Below are positions 7,908 through 13,399 of a stretch of DNA of 13,399 nucleotides, one piece after another. The DNA is from an uncultured Sutterella sp. (GTDB lineage Bacteria; Pseudomonadota; Gammaproteobacteria; Burkholderiales; Burkholderiaceae_F). The number at the start of each line of letters is the position of its first letter. Position 1 is the first letter of the stretch. The stretch covers positions 1-13,399 of the forward strand of contig CAJMEC010000049.1 of NCBI GenBank assembly GCA_905212345.1. The letters are read 5' to 3'. Below the pieces are notes generated by a model. It was not told where the DNA came from. It searched no databases and worked only from the letters and a program-made list of their open reading frames with translations. Both the position numbers and the translations under genes were made by a program.

Positions 7908-8726
7908 TTAGAAAAGGCGGGCAGCAGTAACCCTATCGTTGCCGCCTAAATCTTGAATGGTTTGGATGCCTTTCCAAGGGGAATGTTTTTTAAATAATGT
8001 TCGAACACTTTCACCTTGATCCCAACCGTGTTCGAAAACCAGTAAGCCCTTTTCATTTAAAAAAGAAGGGGCGTTTTTTATGATGTGGTCAATATGTGTG
8101 AGACCGTCAAAGCCATCGGTGAGCGCGCTAATCGGTTCATAACACAAATTTTTCAAATGTTCATCTTCTCGATGGATGTAAGGAGGGTTGCTGACGATGA
8201 TGTCGTATCGCTGTGAGGCAGGAATGGGTTCAAACCAACTGCCACAATAAAAATGGATATCAGCGCCGAGATTTTTTGCGTTTGCCTTGGCAATTTCAAG
8301 TGCCTCGGGACTGACATCTGTCGCGCTAACGTTTAAGTGAGAATTTTCGAGCGCTAAGGTAATAGCAATGCAACCCGAGCCGGTTCCCAAATCCAATACG
8401 CTCAGCTCAGAATCAATAGGGCACTGAGAAAGAACAAATTCAACAATCGTTTCCGTATCAGGTCTGGGAATCAAGACAGCTGGAGTGACTTTAAAAGGGC
8501 GTCCATAAAATTCTTGTTTACCAAGAATGTATGGAACGGGAAGACCCTGGGCCCGTTTTTGTACGCAGTCTTTATAGTGATTGAAAACGCTTTCTGCTAA
8601 AACGTCTTTGTCATGTGTAATGAGATAGGTGCGGTTGACACCTAAACAAGATGCTAGAAGAAGCTTCGCCTCAAAACGATCAATGAGTTTTGAGGCGTTT
8701 TGCCAAGCTTCACTTACTGTCGGCAT
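7908..8726 (-). CDS. prmC: Release factor glutamine methyltransferase PrmC (HemK)
   Basis: PrmC transfers a methyl group from S-adenosylmethionine to the glutamine of the GGQ motif in release factors, raising termination efficiency. The 272 residues match the E. coli length (277). Seen: an N-terminal helical recognition domain (about 1-80), IPRPDTE at 86-92, the SAM-binding LDLGTGSG at 111-118, the acidic ATDVS at 135-139, and the catalytic SNPPY at 179-183, which positions the glutamine amide. The ATG at 8726-8724 follows the prfA stop by 3 bases, so the enzyme and its substrate are encoded together. The stop is followed by a 152-base gap before the binding-protein gene, which carries repeats and may hold a promoter. 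No anomaly seen. Confidence 0.96.
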   Translation of the reverse strand: MPTVSEAWQNASKLIDRFEAKLLLASCLGVNRTYLITHDKDVLAESVFNHYKDCVQKRAQGLPVPYILGKQEFYGRPFKVTPAVLIPRPDTETIVEFVLSQCPIDSELSVLDLGTGSGCIAITLALENSHLNVSATDVSPEALEIAKANAKNLGADIHFYCGSWFEPIPASQRYDIIVSNPPYIHREDEHLKNLCYEPISALTDGFDGLTHIDHIIKNAPSFLNEKGLLVFEHGWDQGESVRTLFKKHSPWKGIQTIQDLGGNDRVTAARLF

Positions 8727-8729
8727 GGA

Positions 8730-9806
8730 TTATTCACCTAAATTGGCTAATTGCTCAATTTGGTGCTCTGTAGTCAAAGCGGTGATGATTTCCTCCAAAT
8801 CACCGTCCATGATGAAATCGAGCTTGTAGAGTGTGAGGTTAATGCGGTGATCGGTCACACGTCCCTGCGGGTAGTTGTAGGTTCGAATGCGTTCACTGCG
8901 GTCGCCTGATCCAACAAGACTCTTACGGGTGCTAGCTTCCTGAGCCTGTTGTTTGGCAATTTCATTAGCCGTGATACGTGAGATGAGAACGCTCATGGCA
9001 CGAGCCTTGTTTTCGTGCTGGCTTCGTTCATCCTGGCATTCTACGACCGTGCCGGTCGGGATATGGGTAATACGCACGGCAGAGTTTGTTTTCTGAACGT
9101 GTTGACCGCCGGCTCCGGAAGCTCGGTAGACGTCAATGCGGAGGTCTGCCGGATTAATTTCTACCTCTCCGATTTCATCGAGTTCCGGCAACACGGCAAC
9201 GGTGCAGGCAGACGTATGAACTCGCCCTTGGCTTTCAGTTTCCGGAACGCGTTGCACGCGGTGGCCACCGCTTTCAAACTTGAGTTTGGAATAAGCGCCG
9301 TCACCGATCACACGAACAATGACTTCTTTATAGCCGCCCAAGTCACTTTCTGAAGAAGAAACAATCTCAGTGCTCCAGCCTTGACGTTCGGCATAGCGGG
9401 TGTACATGCGAAGAAGATCGCCGGCAAAGAGTGCCGATTCATCACCGCCCGTGCCAGCGCGAATTTCCAAATAAATATTCTTACTGTCGTTGGGATCGCG
9501 TGGCAGGAGCATGATCTGGAGATCTTTTTCAAGAGCTTCCAAGTGCTTTTTGCCATTATCAATTTCTTCTTGGGCAAAATCGGCTGATTCCGGATCCTCA
9601 AGCATTTCGCGGGCGGCTTGCATGTCGTCTTCGGTGGATTCGTATTCCTTAAGCTTTAACACAACTGGTTCGATTTCAGCCCGTTCACGTGACAGATCGC
9701 GGAAACGATTCATGTCGTTGGTGACATCGGGTGAAGCCAGCATGGCATCAATTTCTTCCAGGCGTCTGGCGATTTGTTTGAGTTTACTGCGCATCGACTC
9801 TTTCAC
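8730..9806 (-). CDS. prfA: Peptide chain release factor 1 (RF1)
   Basis: RF1 reads UAA and UAG in the ribosomal A site and triggers peptide release. Of 358 residues, the codon-reading P-x-T motif is PET at 188-190 and the catalytic GGQ is at 233-235 within SGAGGQHVQKT, the same numbering as E. coli RF1. PET rather than PAT is common in the family. The N-terminal coiled-coil domain spans about 1-100. The start is GTG at 9806-9804: AGGAG lies 7 bases before it, and MKESMRSKLK lines up with the E. coli start MKPS; the alternative ATG at 9794 has poorer spacing. It lies 97 bases after hemA and 3 bases before prmC. Q235 is the predicted target of the neighbouring PrmC. Window genes here end in TAA, TAG and TGA; hemA itself ends in TAG, which RF1 reads. 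Confidence 0.97.
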   Translation of the reverse strand: MKESMRSKLKQIARRLEEIDAMLASPDVTNDMNRFRDLSRERAEIEPVVLKLKEYESTEDDMQAAREMLEDPESADFAQEEIDNGKKHLEALEKDLQIMLLPRDPNDSKNIYLEIRAGTGGDESALFAGDLLRMYTRYAERQGWSTEIVSSSESDLGGYKEVIVRVIGDGAYSKLKFESGGHRVQRVPETESQGRVHTSACTVAVLPELDEIGEVEINPADLRIDVYRASGAGGQHVQKTNSAVRITHIPTGTVVECQDERSQHENKARAMSVLISRITANEIAKQQAQEASTRKSLVGSGDRSERIRTYNYPQGRVTDHRINLTLYKLDFIMDGDLEEIITALTTEHQIEQLANLGE

Positions 9807-9841
9807 GGGCAGTCTCCTAATATTAAATTCGATTCAAAGAA

Positions 9842-9865
9842 AATATTGTTGGACGGCGCAATATT
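9842..9865. repeat. Short inverted repeat in hemA-prfA gap
   Basis: AATATTG at 9842-9848 is the reverse complement of CAATATT at 9859-9865, with a 10-base spacer. It lies about 36 bases before the prfA start. It may be a weak hairpin or binding site; with 7 base pairs and high A+T it could also be chance. Confidence 0.3.
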
Positions 9866-9876
9866 AAGGCAGTCCG

Positions 9877-9912
9877 AAAAAAGGGGCAAAACGTTGAGCG
9901 CTGCTAACGCTT
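9877..9912 (-). terminator. Bulged stem-loop at the hemA stop followed by U6 (weak terminator or attenuator)
   Basis: On the minus strand AAGCGTTAGC (9912-9903) pairs with GCTCAACGTTT (9899-9889) around a 3-base loop with one bulged C and one wobble. After six further bases, TGCCCC, comes a run of six T (9882-9877). The stem overlaps the hemA stop codon. The gap between stem and U tract is longer than in a strong intrinsic terminator, so partial termination before prfA is the most that can be suggested. Confidence 0.35.
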
Positions 9913-11193
9913 ACGTTCAAGATAAAAGCGCTTAAAACATGCTTCAAGATGTTGTCGTTCAGCGGTAGAGAGGTGCTCGGTGTCTTTGAGCAAAGCTAAG
10001 TTATCATGAATGAGCTTACGAGTAATATCGTGAGCCATACGGTTTAAAGCGGCATCGACATCATTGCCGTTTTTGATACTGTGTTTGGCCCGCTCAATAC
10101 AGGCTTGCGACAAGTCGCTTGCGCGTTCAATCATCATTTCAATGGTAGGAACGCTGTTGCGCCATTGCAGCCAGTCGGAAAAATCCTTGACGCGCTGAGC
10201 AATGATGTGTCTGCTTTCTTCCACAGCGGCCAAACGCTCAGCTTTGCCACTTTGCACTACTTTGCCTAAATCATCAACAGTGTAGACATAAACATCATTT
10301 AATCTGGCGACTTCCTCTTCAACATCACGCGGCACAGCTAGGTCAACGATGAATATCGGTTTGTGATGGCGCTCACGAATAGCTCGCTCAATCATGCCCA
10401 AGCCGATAATGGGAAGAGCGCTGGCTGTACAGGAGACAATGATGTCAAAACGTGAAATCTGCACAGGCAGATCAGCTAATTTCATGCATTGTGCTTTAAA
10501 GCGAGCAGCGAGAGCTTCTCCACGGTCAAGCGAACGATTGGCAATCGTCATGGACTTTGGGGCCTGGCCGTTGAAATGGGCGGCGCATAATTCAATCATT
10601 TCTCCGGCGCCCACAAAAAGAACGTTTAAGTCGTGCAACTCGCCAAAGAGGCGGTTAGCCAATCGAACGGCCGCCGCCGACATAGAAACCGTATGTGCTC
10701 CGATTTCTGTTGCTGTGCGAACCTCTTTGGCAACAGTAAATGTTCTTTGGAAAAGAGTGTTGAGCATCAGCCCTAAACCGTGGGCTTTTCGTGCCGCTTT
10801 TTCAGCTTTTTTCATTTGACCGACGATTTGTGTTTCACCCAAAACCATCGAGTCAAGGCCGCTAGCTACACAAAACGCGTGCTCAACCACTTCTAAGTCT
10901 GTTAATGCGTACGTGTGGGGAGTAAGTTCAGATATAGATAGATTTTTCTCTTCCGCTACAAAAGCTTCAAGCGCGCCAATGGCGAGGTCTGGATCCTCTG
11001 CCGCACAATAAAGTTCCGTGCGGTTGCAGGTAGACAAAATCAACGCTTCAGTAATATGGCCGGACTCTTCACCCGACAGGCGCGACAAGATCCTGCCGAT
11101 TGTTTCGGCAGTTTCCTCAGGACCGAATGCAACCCGTTCGCGAATAGCAAGCGGGGCGGTCGTGTGATTTAAACCTAAAGCCAGTAAGTGCAT
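9904..11193 (-). CDS. hemA: Glutamyl-tRNA reductase HemA
   Basis: HemA reduces glutamyl-tRNA(Glu) with NADPH to glutamate-1-semialdehyde, the first committed step of the C5 route to haem and other tetrapyrroles. The 429 residues carry GLNHTTAP at 7-14, the active-site STCNRTE at 54-60 with catalytic C56, GLDSMVLGETQIVGQ at 112-126, the NADPH-binding GAGEM at 195-199 and IANRS at 217-221, and a helical C-terminal dimerisation domain. The ATG at 11193-11191 gives the usual M-x-LLALGLNH start. A TTG 12 codons upstream keeps the frame open but adds residues not usual for the family and has no ribosome site. No Shine-Dalgarno sequence precedes the ATG; instead there is a hairpin and a U/C tract. 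It is divergent from the DUF697-like gene and first of the hemA-prfA-prmC run. Stop is TAG. Confidence 0.96.
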   Translation of the reverse strand: MHLLALGLNHTTAPLAIRERVAFGPEETAETIGRILSRLSGEESGHITEALILSTCNRTELYCAAEDPDLAIGALEAFVAEEKNLSISELTPHTYALTDLEVVEHAFCVASGLDSMVLGETQIVGQMKKAEKAARKAHGLGLMLNTLFQRTFTVAKEVRTATEIGAHTVSMSAAAVRLANRLFGELHDLNVLFVGAGEMIELCAAHFNGQAPKSMTIANRSLDRGEALAARFKAQCMKLADLPVQISRFDIIVSCTASALPIIGLGMIERAIRERHHKPIFIVDLAVPRDVEEEVARLNDVYVYTVDDLGKVVQSGKAERLAAVEESRHIIAQRVKDFSDWLQWRNSVPTIEMMIERASDLSQACIERAKHSIKNGNDVDAALNRMAHDITRKLIHDNLALLKDTEHLSTAERQHLEACFKRFYLERKR

Positions 11194-11203
11194 GAAAAGA
11201 AAA

Positions 11204-11220
11204 AGGGAAAAACTTTCCCT
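11204..11220 (-). promoter_or_regulatory. Hairpin and pyrimidine tract directly before hemA start
   Basis: On the minus strand AGGGAAA and TTTCCCT form a perfect 7-base-pair stem with a 3-base loop, followed by TTTTCTTTTC (11203-11194) and then the hemA ATG. The layout resembles a small intrinsic terminator or attenuator, or a U-rich site for ribosomal protein S1. There is no purine-rich Shine-Dalgarno site between stem and start; the only GGGA is inside the stem. Whether it regulates haem synthesis is inference. Confidence 0.45.
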
Positions 11221-11270
11221 AAAATCCAAACAGAAGCGTAAGTGTATAGCGTATCGATTAATTTTTCCTT
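11221..11270. promoter_or_regulatory. Divergent promoter region between hemA and DUF697-like gene
   Basis: Only 77 bases separate the two divergent start codons, so if the genes are expressed from here both promoters must overlap. A possible minus-strand -10 is TATACA (complement of 11243-11248), which would give hemA a leader of about 40 bases containing the hairpin at 11204-11220. A possible plus-strand -10 is TATAGC at 11245-11250. Neither has a recognisable -35 at the usual spacing, so both are weak calls. Confidence 0.3.
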
Positions 11271-11786
11271 ATGACAAAGAATCTTCCGCTTATTCCGACC
11301 AATGAAGACAGGATCCAGGCTGCCATATTGCGCGCCAAGCGACACGTGGATCGTCAGGCACTGATGAGTGCCGGAGCGACCTTTGTTCCGATTCCTGGAG
11401 TGGATATGTTGGTGGATGTTTCCGTTATGATCAAAATGATTGATCATATCAACTGGGAATTCGGTCTGACTCCGGAGCAAATTGATCGTTTGCCCAGTCA
11501 AAGAAGAATTATGGCGTACCAGGCAATCAGTTGGGCTGGGACCGTTTTGGCCGGTAAAGTCATCACAGCTCAATTAGCCATTTCTGTTTTGAAAAGTGTC
11601 GGTATTAAATTAGGGAGCAAGCAAGCCGCTAAATGGGTGCCGGTCGTGGGGCAAATTAGCGCGGCCGCTTTAGGGTTCACGGCTTTACGTTATTTGGGGC
11701 GAGAACACATTAAAGATTGTGAAAAGATTGCTCGCGAAGTCATTTTGAGGCTTTCAACCGAAGAAAGTCACCACTCTTCGGATTAA
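11271..11786 (+). CDS. Small DUF697-like membrane-associated protein, function unknown
   Basis: A 171-residue protein. After a charged N-terminus (about 1-30) comes a hydrophobic stretch with AGATFVPIPGVDMLVD at 35-50 followed by VMIKMIDHINWEFGL at 52-66; this A-x-P-I-P-G-x-D then K-M...YG/FG-L pattern resembles DUF697 domains (found for instance in YcjF and attached to some GTPases). A second hydrophobic part at about 84-145 includes KWVPVVGQISAAALGFTALRYLGR, matching the conserved P-x-x-G ... A-x-x-x-x-L-G-R end of that domain. The tail is acidic and histidine/serine-rich. The start ATG at 11271 lacks a clear Shine-Dalgarno site. No GTPase domain or partner gene is in view, so it appears as a stand-alone domain. 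It is divergent from hemA; a role in membrane or haem biology is only guilt by association. Confidence 0.75.
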   Translation: MTKNLPLIPTNEDRIQAAILRAKRHVDRQALMSAGATFVPIPGVDMLVDVSVMIKMIDHINWEFGLTPEQIDRLPSQRRIMAYQAISWAGTVLAGKVITAQLAISVLKSVGIKLGSKQAAKWVPVVGQISAAALGFTALRYLGREHIKDCEKIAREVILRLSTEESHHSSD

Positions 11787-11929
11787 GGCAACATTTATTT
11801 TTCTCTTAACACTCACAGTTCTTACAATTGATCCCGTTCGGTGGTTTAGGAAAAGGCCACAGCTTTTTACGTCCTTTCCATACTTGTTTGATTCAAAGTA
11901 AGGGAAGGTTGCAATCTTTTGGAGGATAT

Positions 11930-13195
11930 ATGGCTAAAGAACTTCCTGCTTTAAGTGAAGCGGTTTTCTCTCAGGTACAAAAAGTTGCTCAGTTGGAAAA
12001 AGTTCAAAAAGCACTTCAAATCGCCAAGCGCGATGTTCAACGTGCAATGGATGAACAGGTAGAACTCTGTGAAATTCCCGCGCCGACTTTTATGGAGGAA
12101 AAACGTGCGCAATCGGTTCTTGAACGCATGAAGGCTTATGGCTTAACTGACGTGAAAATGGATGAAATAGGCAATGTCATTGGTGTTCGCAAGGGCACTG
12201 TGGAAGGCGGTCCGATTTTGGTTTTGGGCGCACATATGGACTCTGTTTTTTCCATCGATACAGATGTGACGGTGAAAAAAGACGGCATTCGTTACTCGGC
12301 TCCCGGCATCGGTGACAATTGCTCCGGACTTCGTGCCATTTTGCAGGTTTTAAGAGGTCTTGAAGAAGCTAACATCCAGACAAAAGGCGATATTTGGTTT
12401 GTGGGTACCGTTGGTGAAGAAGGCAACGGTGACATTCGTGGCTCAAAACATTTGGTTAAAAACAATAAGATTGACGGCTTTATTGCGGTGGATTCCACAG
12501 ACGTGGGTCGCGTGCTTTATGGAGCCACGGGTTCTCACCGCTGGCGTGTAAGCATTGATGGCTTGGGTGGCCACAGCTTCGCTGAATATGGAAAGACACC
12601 GAGCGCCATTCACGCTATGGCCAGAGCGATTGAAAAGTTCGCCGATTTGCGTCCGGCTGCAGATCCGAAGACGACTTGGACAGTTGGAACCATTAAAGGT
12701 GGAACGACGGTTAATTCCATTGCCGCTCACTGCGAAGTCGAAATTGACATGAGAAGTTTTGACAATAAGTGTCTTTTGGCTTTGGAAGCGGAAATTCTTT
12801 CGAAGTTCGATGAAGCTGTAGCAGAAGAAAATGCGTCTTGGACAATTACCGACCCGGAACGCATTCTTAAGGTGACGAAAACCGCAATCGGTGACCGCCC
12901 CGCCGGCACTCGTCCGCATGATTGCCCTGTGCTTCAAGTTGCTCGCAGCGCACAAAAAGTATTGGGTATTGAGTTGACTCAATATGTTCGCTCCTCCACA
13001 GATGCCAATGCTCCGATGAGCGAAAATATCCCGTCAACCTGCTTGTGCTCGGGCGGTCACGCTGAAAATGCACACAATGTGAAAGAATTCTTCGAGATGA
13101 TCGACACGCACTTGGGCCCGCAGCTGTTGACATTGGCGGCTTTGAGTTTGGTTGGCGTCGAAGACGAAGAACCGTTGTTGCCTAAGAGACTCTAA
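11930..13195 (+). CDS. M20-family metallopeptidase (PepT-like di-/tripeptidase or amidohydrolase)
   Basis: A 421-residue zinc hydrolase of clan MH, cytoplasmic by lack of a signal peptide, likely releasing amino acids from small peptides. Visible: LGAHMDS at 99-105 (H102 metal ligand, D104), GIGDNCSG at 126-133 (bridging D129, where PGANDNGSG is more typical), VGEEGNGD at 161-168 (catalytic E163, metal E164), AVDSTD at 186-191 (third carboxylate), GLGGHSF at 211-217 in the dimerisation domain, and near the end GGHAENAHNVKEF carrying the last histidine ligand. The start ATG at 11930 has GGAGG four bases upstream; an in-frame ATG at 11828 would add 34 unlikely residues and is rejected. It lies 143 bases after the DUF697-like gene; a possible -10 TACAAT at 11823-11828 has no clear -35. 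Exact substrate is unknown; aminoacylase or carboxypeptidase G2-like activity are alternatives. Confidence 0.9.
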   Translation: MAKELPALSEAVFSQVQKVAQLEKVQKALQIAKRDVQRAMDEQVELCEIPAPTFMEEKRAQSVLERMKAYGLTDVKMDEIGNVIGVRKGTVEGGPILVLGAHMDSVFSIDTDVTVKKDGIRYSAPGIGDNCSGLRAILQVLRGLEEANIQTKGDIWFVGTVGEEGNGDIRGSKHLVKNNKIDGFIAVDSTDVGRVLYGATGSHRWRVSIDGLGGHSFAEYGKTPSAIHAMARAIEKFADLRPAADPKTTWTVGTIKGGTTVNSIAAHCEVEIDMRSFDNKCLLALEAEILSKFDEAVAEENASWTITDPERILKVTKTAIGDRPAGTRPHDCPVLQVARSAQKVLGIELTQYVRSSTDANAPMSENIPSTCLCSGGHAENAHNVKEFFEMIDTHLGPQLLTLAALSLVGVEDEEPLLPKRL

Positions 13196-13230
13196 TCGTT
13201 ATCAAACCGAATATACAGTCGGGAATTAGA

Positions 13231-13261
13231 CCCCTTTGGGTTGGAGAAAAACCCAAAGGGG
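13231..13261 (+). terminator. Strong GC-rich hairpin after the M20 gene (atypical terminator)
   Basis: CCCCTTTGGGTT (13231-13242) pairs perfectly over 12 bases with AACCCAAAGGGG (13250-13261) around the loop GGAGAAA. It begins 36 bases after the M20 peptidase stop. No U tract follows on either strand (CTAGAAACAG on plus, TCTAATTCCC on minus), so it is not a textbook intrinsic terminator. It may still end or protect the M20 transcript, or mark a mobile-element boundary. Confidence 0.6.
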
Positions 13262-13273
13262 CTAGAAACAGTT

Positions 13274-13331
13274 ATGCTATAATTACTCAAACTTACTTTA
13301 TGTTAATTAAAATGAGTACATTGTATAGCAT
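13274..13331. repeat. Interrupted inverted repeat spanning promoter and start codon
   Basis: ATGCTATA (13274-13281) and TACTC (13284-13288) match, as reverse complement, TATAGCAT (13324-13331) and GAGTA (13314-13318); between these blocks the arms differ by a few inserted bases. The 25-base middle contains the region around the likely transcription start. The left arm holds the -10 element and the right arm begins in the start codon and runs into the coding sequence. It could be an operator for self-control, a recombinase-binding site, or an mRNA hairpin hiding the start. Confidence 0.5.
13275..13283 (+). promoter_or_regulatory. Extended -10 promoter for the right-edge gene
   Basis: TGCTATAAT is a consensus extended -10 element (TGn followed by TATAAT at 13278-13283). 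At a 17-base spacing the -35 position falls in the hairpin (AAAGGG) and is not consensus, as is tolerated for extended -10 promoters. Transcription would begin near 13290, 10 to 22 bases before the candidate start codons. The element lies inside an inverted repeat. Confidence 0.6.
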
Positions 13332-13399
13332 CAGTCAAGCTGCACAACAATTGGGCGTTGCCGTTTCCACCCTCAGACGCTGGGAGTATGAAGGCAAAT
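13312..13399 (+). CDS. MerR-type helix-turn-helix protein, probably IS607-family resolvase-type transposase TnpA (5' end only)
   Basis: Only 29 codons are inside the window. They read MSTLYSISQAAQQLGVA followed by VSTLRRWEYEGK, a winged-helix MerR-type DNA-binding start. The ending LRRWEYEGK, with W where regulators usually have LRYYE, is the form typical of IS607 serine-recombinase transposases, whose N-terminal helix-turn-helix binds the element ends before a resolvase catalytic domain. An in-frame ATG at 13300 would add four residues (MLIK); neither start has a Shine-Dalgarno site. The gene has its own extended -10 promoter. If it is IS607, a resolvase domain with the Y/S-R-V-S-x catalytic serine and probably a tnpB gene should follow beyond the edge. 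A stand-alone MerR-like regulator is the alternative. Confidence 0.6.
   Translation, partial: MSTLYSISQAAQQLGVAVSTLRRWEYEGK

Noticed and set aside
9015..9353. Plus-strand 112-codon open frame inside prfA
   Set aside because: It lies opposite the PET and GGQ region of release factor 1; no independent evidence of coding.
11194..11229. TTG start extending HemA by 12 residues
   Set aside because: The added residues are not typical of HemA, there is no ribosome site, and the bases form the leader hairpin and pyrimidine tract.
11175..11573. Minus-strand 132-codon open frame overlapping the DUF697-like gene
   Set aside because: It is antisense to a gene with recognisable domain pattern and runs into the hemA leader; no ribosome site or known motif.
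11828..11929. 34-residue N-terminal extension of the M20 peptidase
   Set aside because: A strong GGAGG precedes the ATG at 11930, while the upstream ATG has none and the added sequence is not domain-like.
12443..12982. Minus-strand 179-codon open frame inside the M20 gene
   Set aside because: It is antisense to clearly conserved peptidase motifs, and its composition is that of a shadow frame.
1..13399. CRISPR arrays, tRNA or rRNA genes, riboswitches, prophage
   Set aside because: No regularly spaced repeats, no cloverleaf or rRNA-like stretch, no recognisable riboswitch and no phage genes were seen on reading either strand.

Overview
The window looks like an ordinary chromosomal stretch of a proteobacterium, with a possible mobile element just entering at the right edge. 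The hemA-prfA-prmC gene order and the wording of release factor 1 (for example EIGEVEINPADLRID and SGAGGQH) fit Betaproteobacteria, probably Burkholderiales. By eye the base composition is moderate, well below that of free-living Burkholderia, which would suit a host-associated relative such as the Sutterellaceae. That placement is inference from remembered sequences; no search was run.

Layout. Nine genes on the minus strand fill 1-11193 with almost no gaps. In order of transcription (right to left) they are hemA (glutamyl-tRNA reductase), prfA (release factor 1), prmC (methyltransferase acting on release factors), then after a 152-base gap a six-gene group: a periplasmic family-5 solute-binding protein, a fused double ATPase (DppD+DppF type), two permeases (DppB and DppC types), a cytoplasmic alkaline-phosphatase-superfamily phosphodiesterase, and serB (phosphoserine phosphatase, cut by the left edge). 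On the plus strand, divergent from hemA, lie a small DUF697-like membrane-associated protein (11271-11786), an M20 metallopeptidase (11930-13195), a strong hairpin, and the first codons of a MerR-type helix-turn-helix protein, best read as the start of an IS607-family resolvase-type transposase (13312 to the edge).

How the genes work together. HemA makes the committed precursor of tetrapyrroles; PrfA ends translation at UAA/UAG and PrmC methylates the glutamine of its GGQ motif, a long-known neighbourhood. The transporter group encodes a complete importer (binding protein, two permeases, two ATPase domains). The phosphodiesterase begins 2 bases after the DppC-like gene and serB begins 6 bases after the phosphodiesterase, so importer, diesterase and monoesterase are probably made together. 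A plausible but untested reading is that a phosphodiester or phosphorylated compound is imported intact and broken down inside the cell.

No rRNA, tRNA or CRISPR array was recognised and no gene-free stretch exceeds 300 bases. Regulatory signals worth noting are an inverted repeat and direct repeats ahead of the binding-protein gene, a stem-loop between the binding-protein and ATPase genes, a hairpin plus pyrimidine tract immediately before hemA with no Shine-Dalgarno site, and an inverted repeat that spans the promoter and start of the right-edge gene. I did not find a convincing wholly new system; the phosphodiesterase-importer-serB group is the most interesting functional unit.
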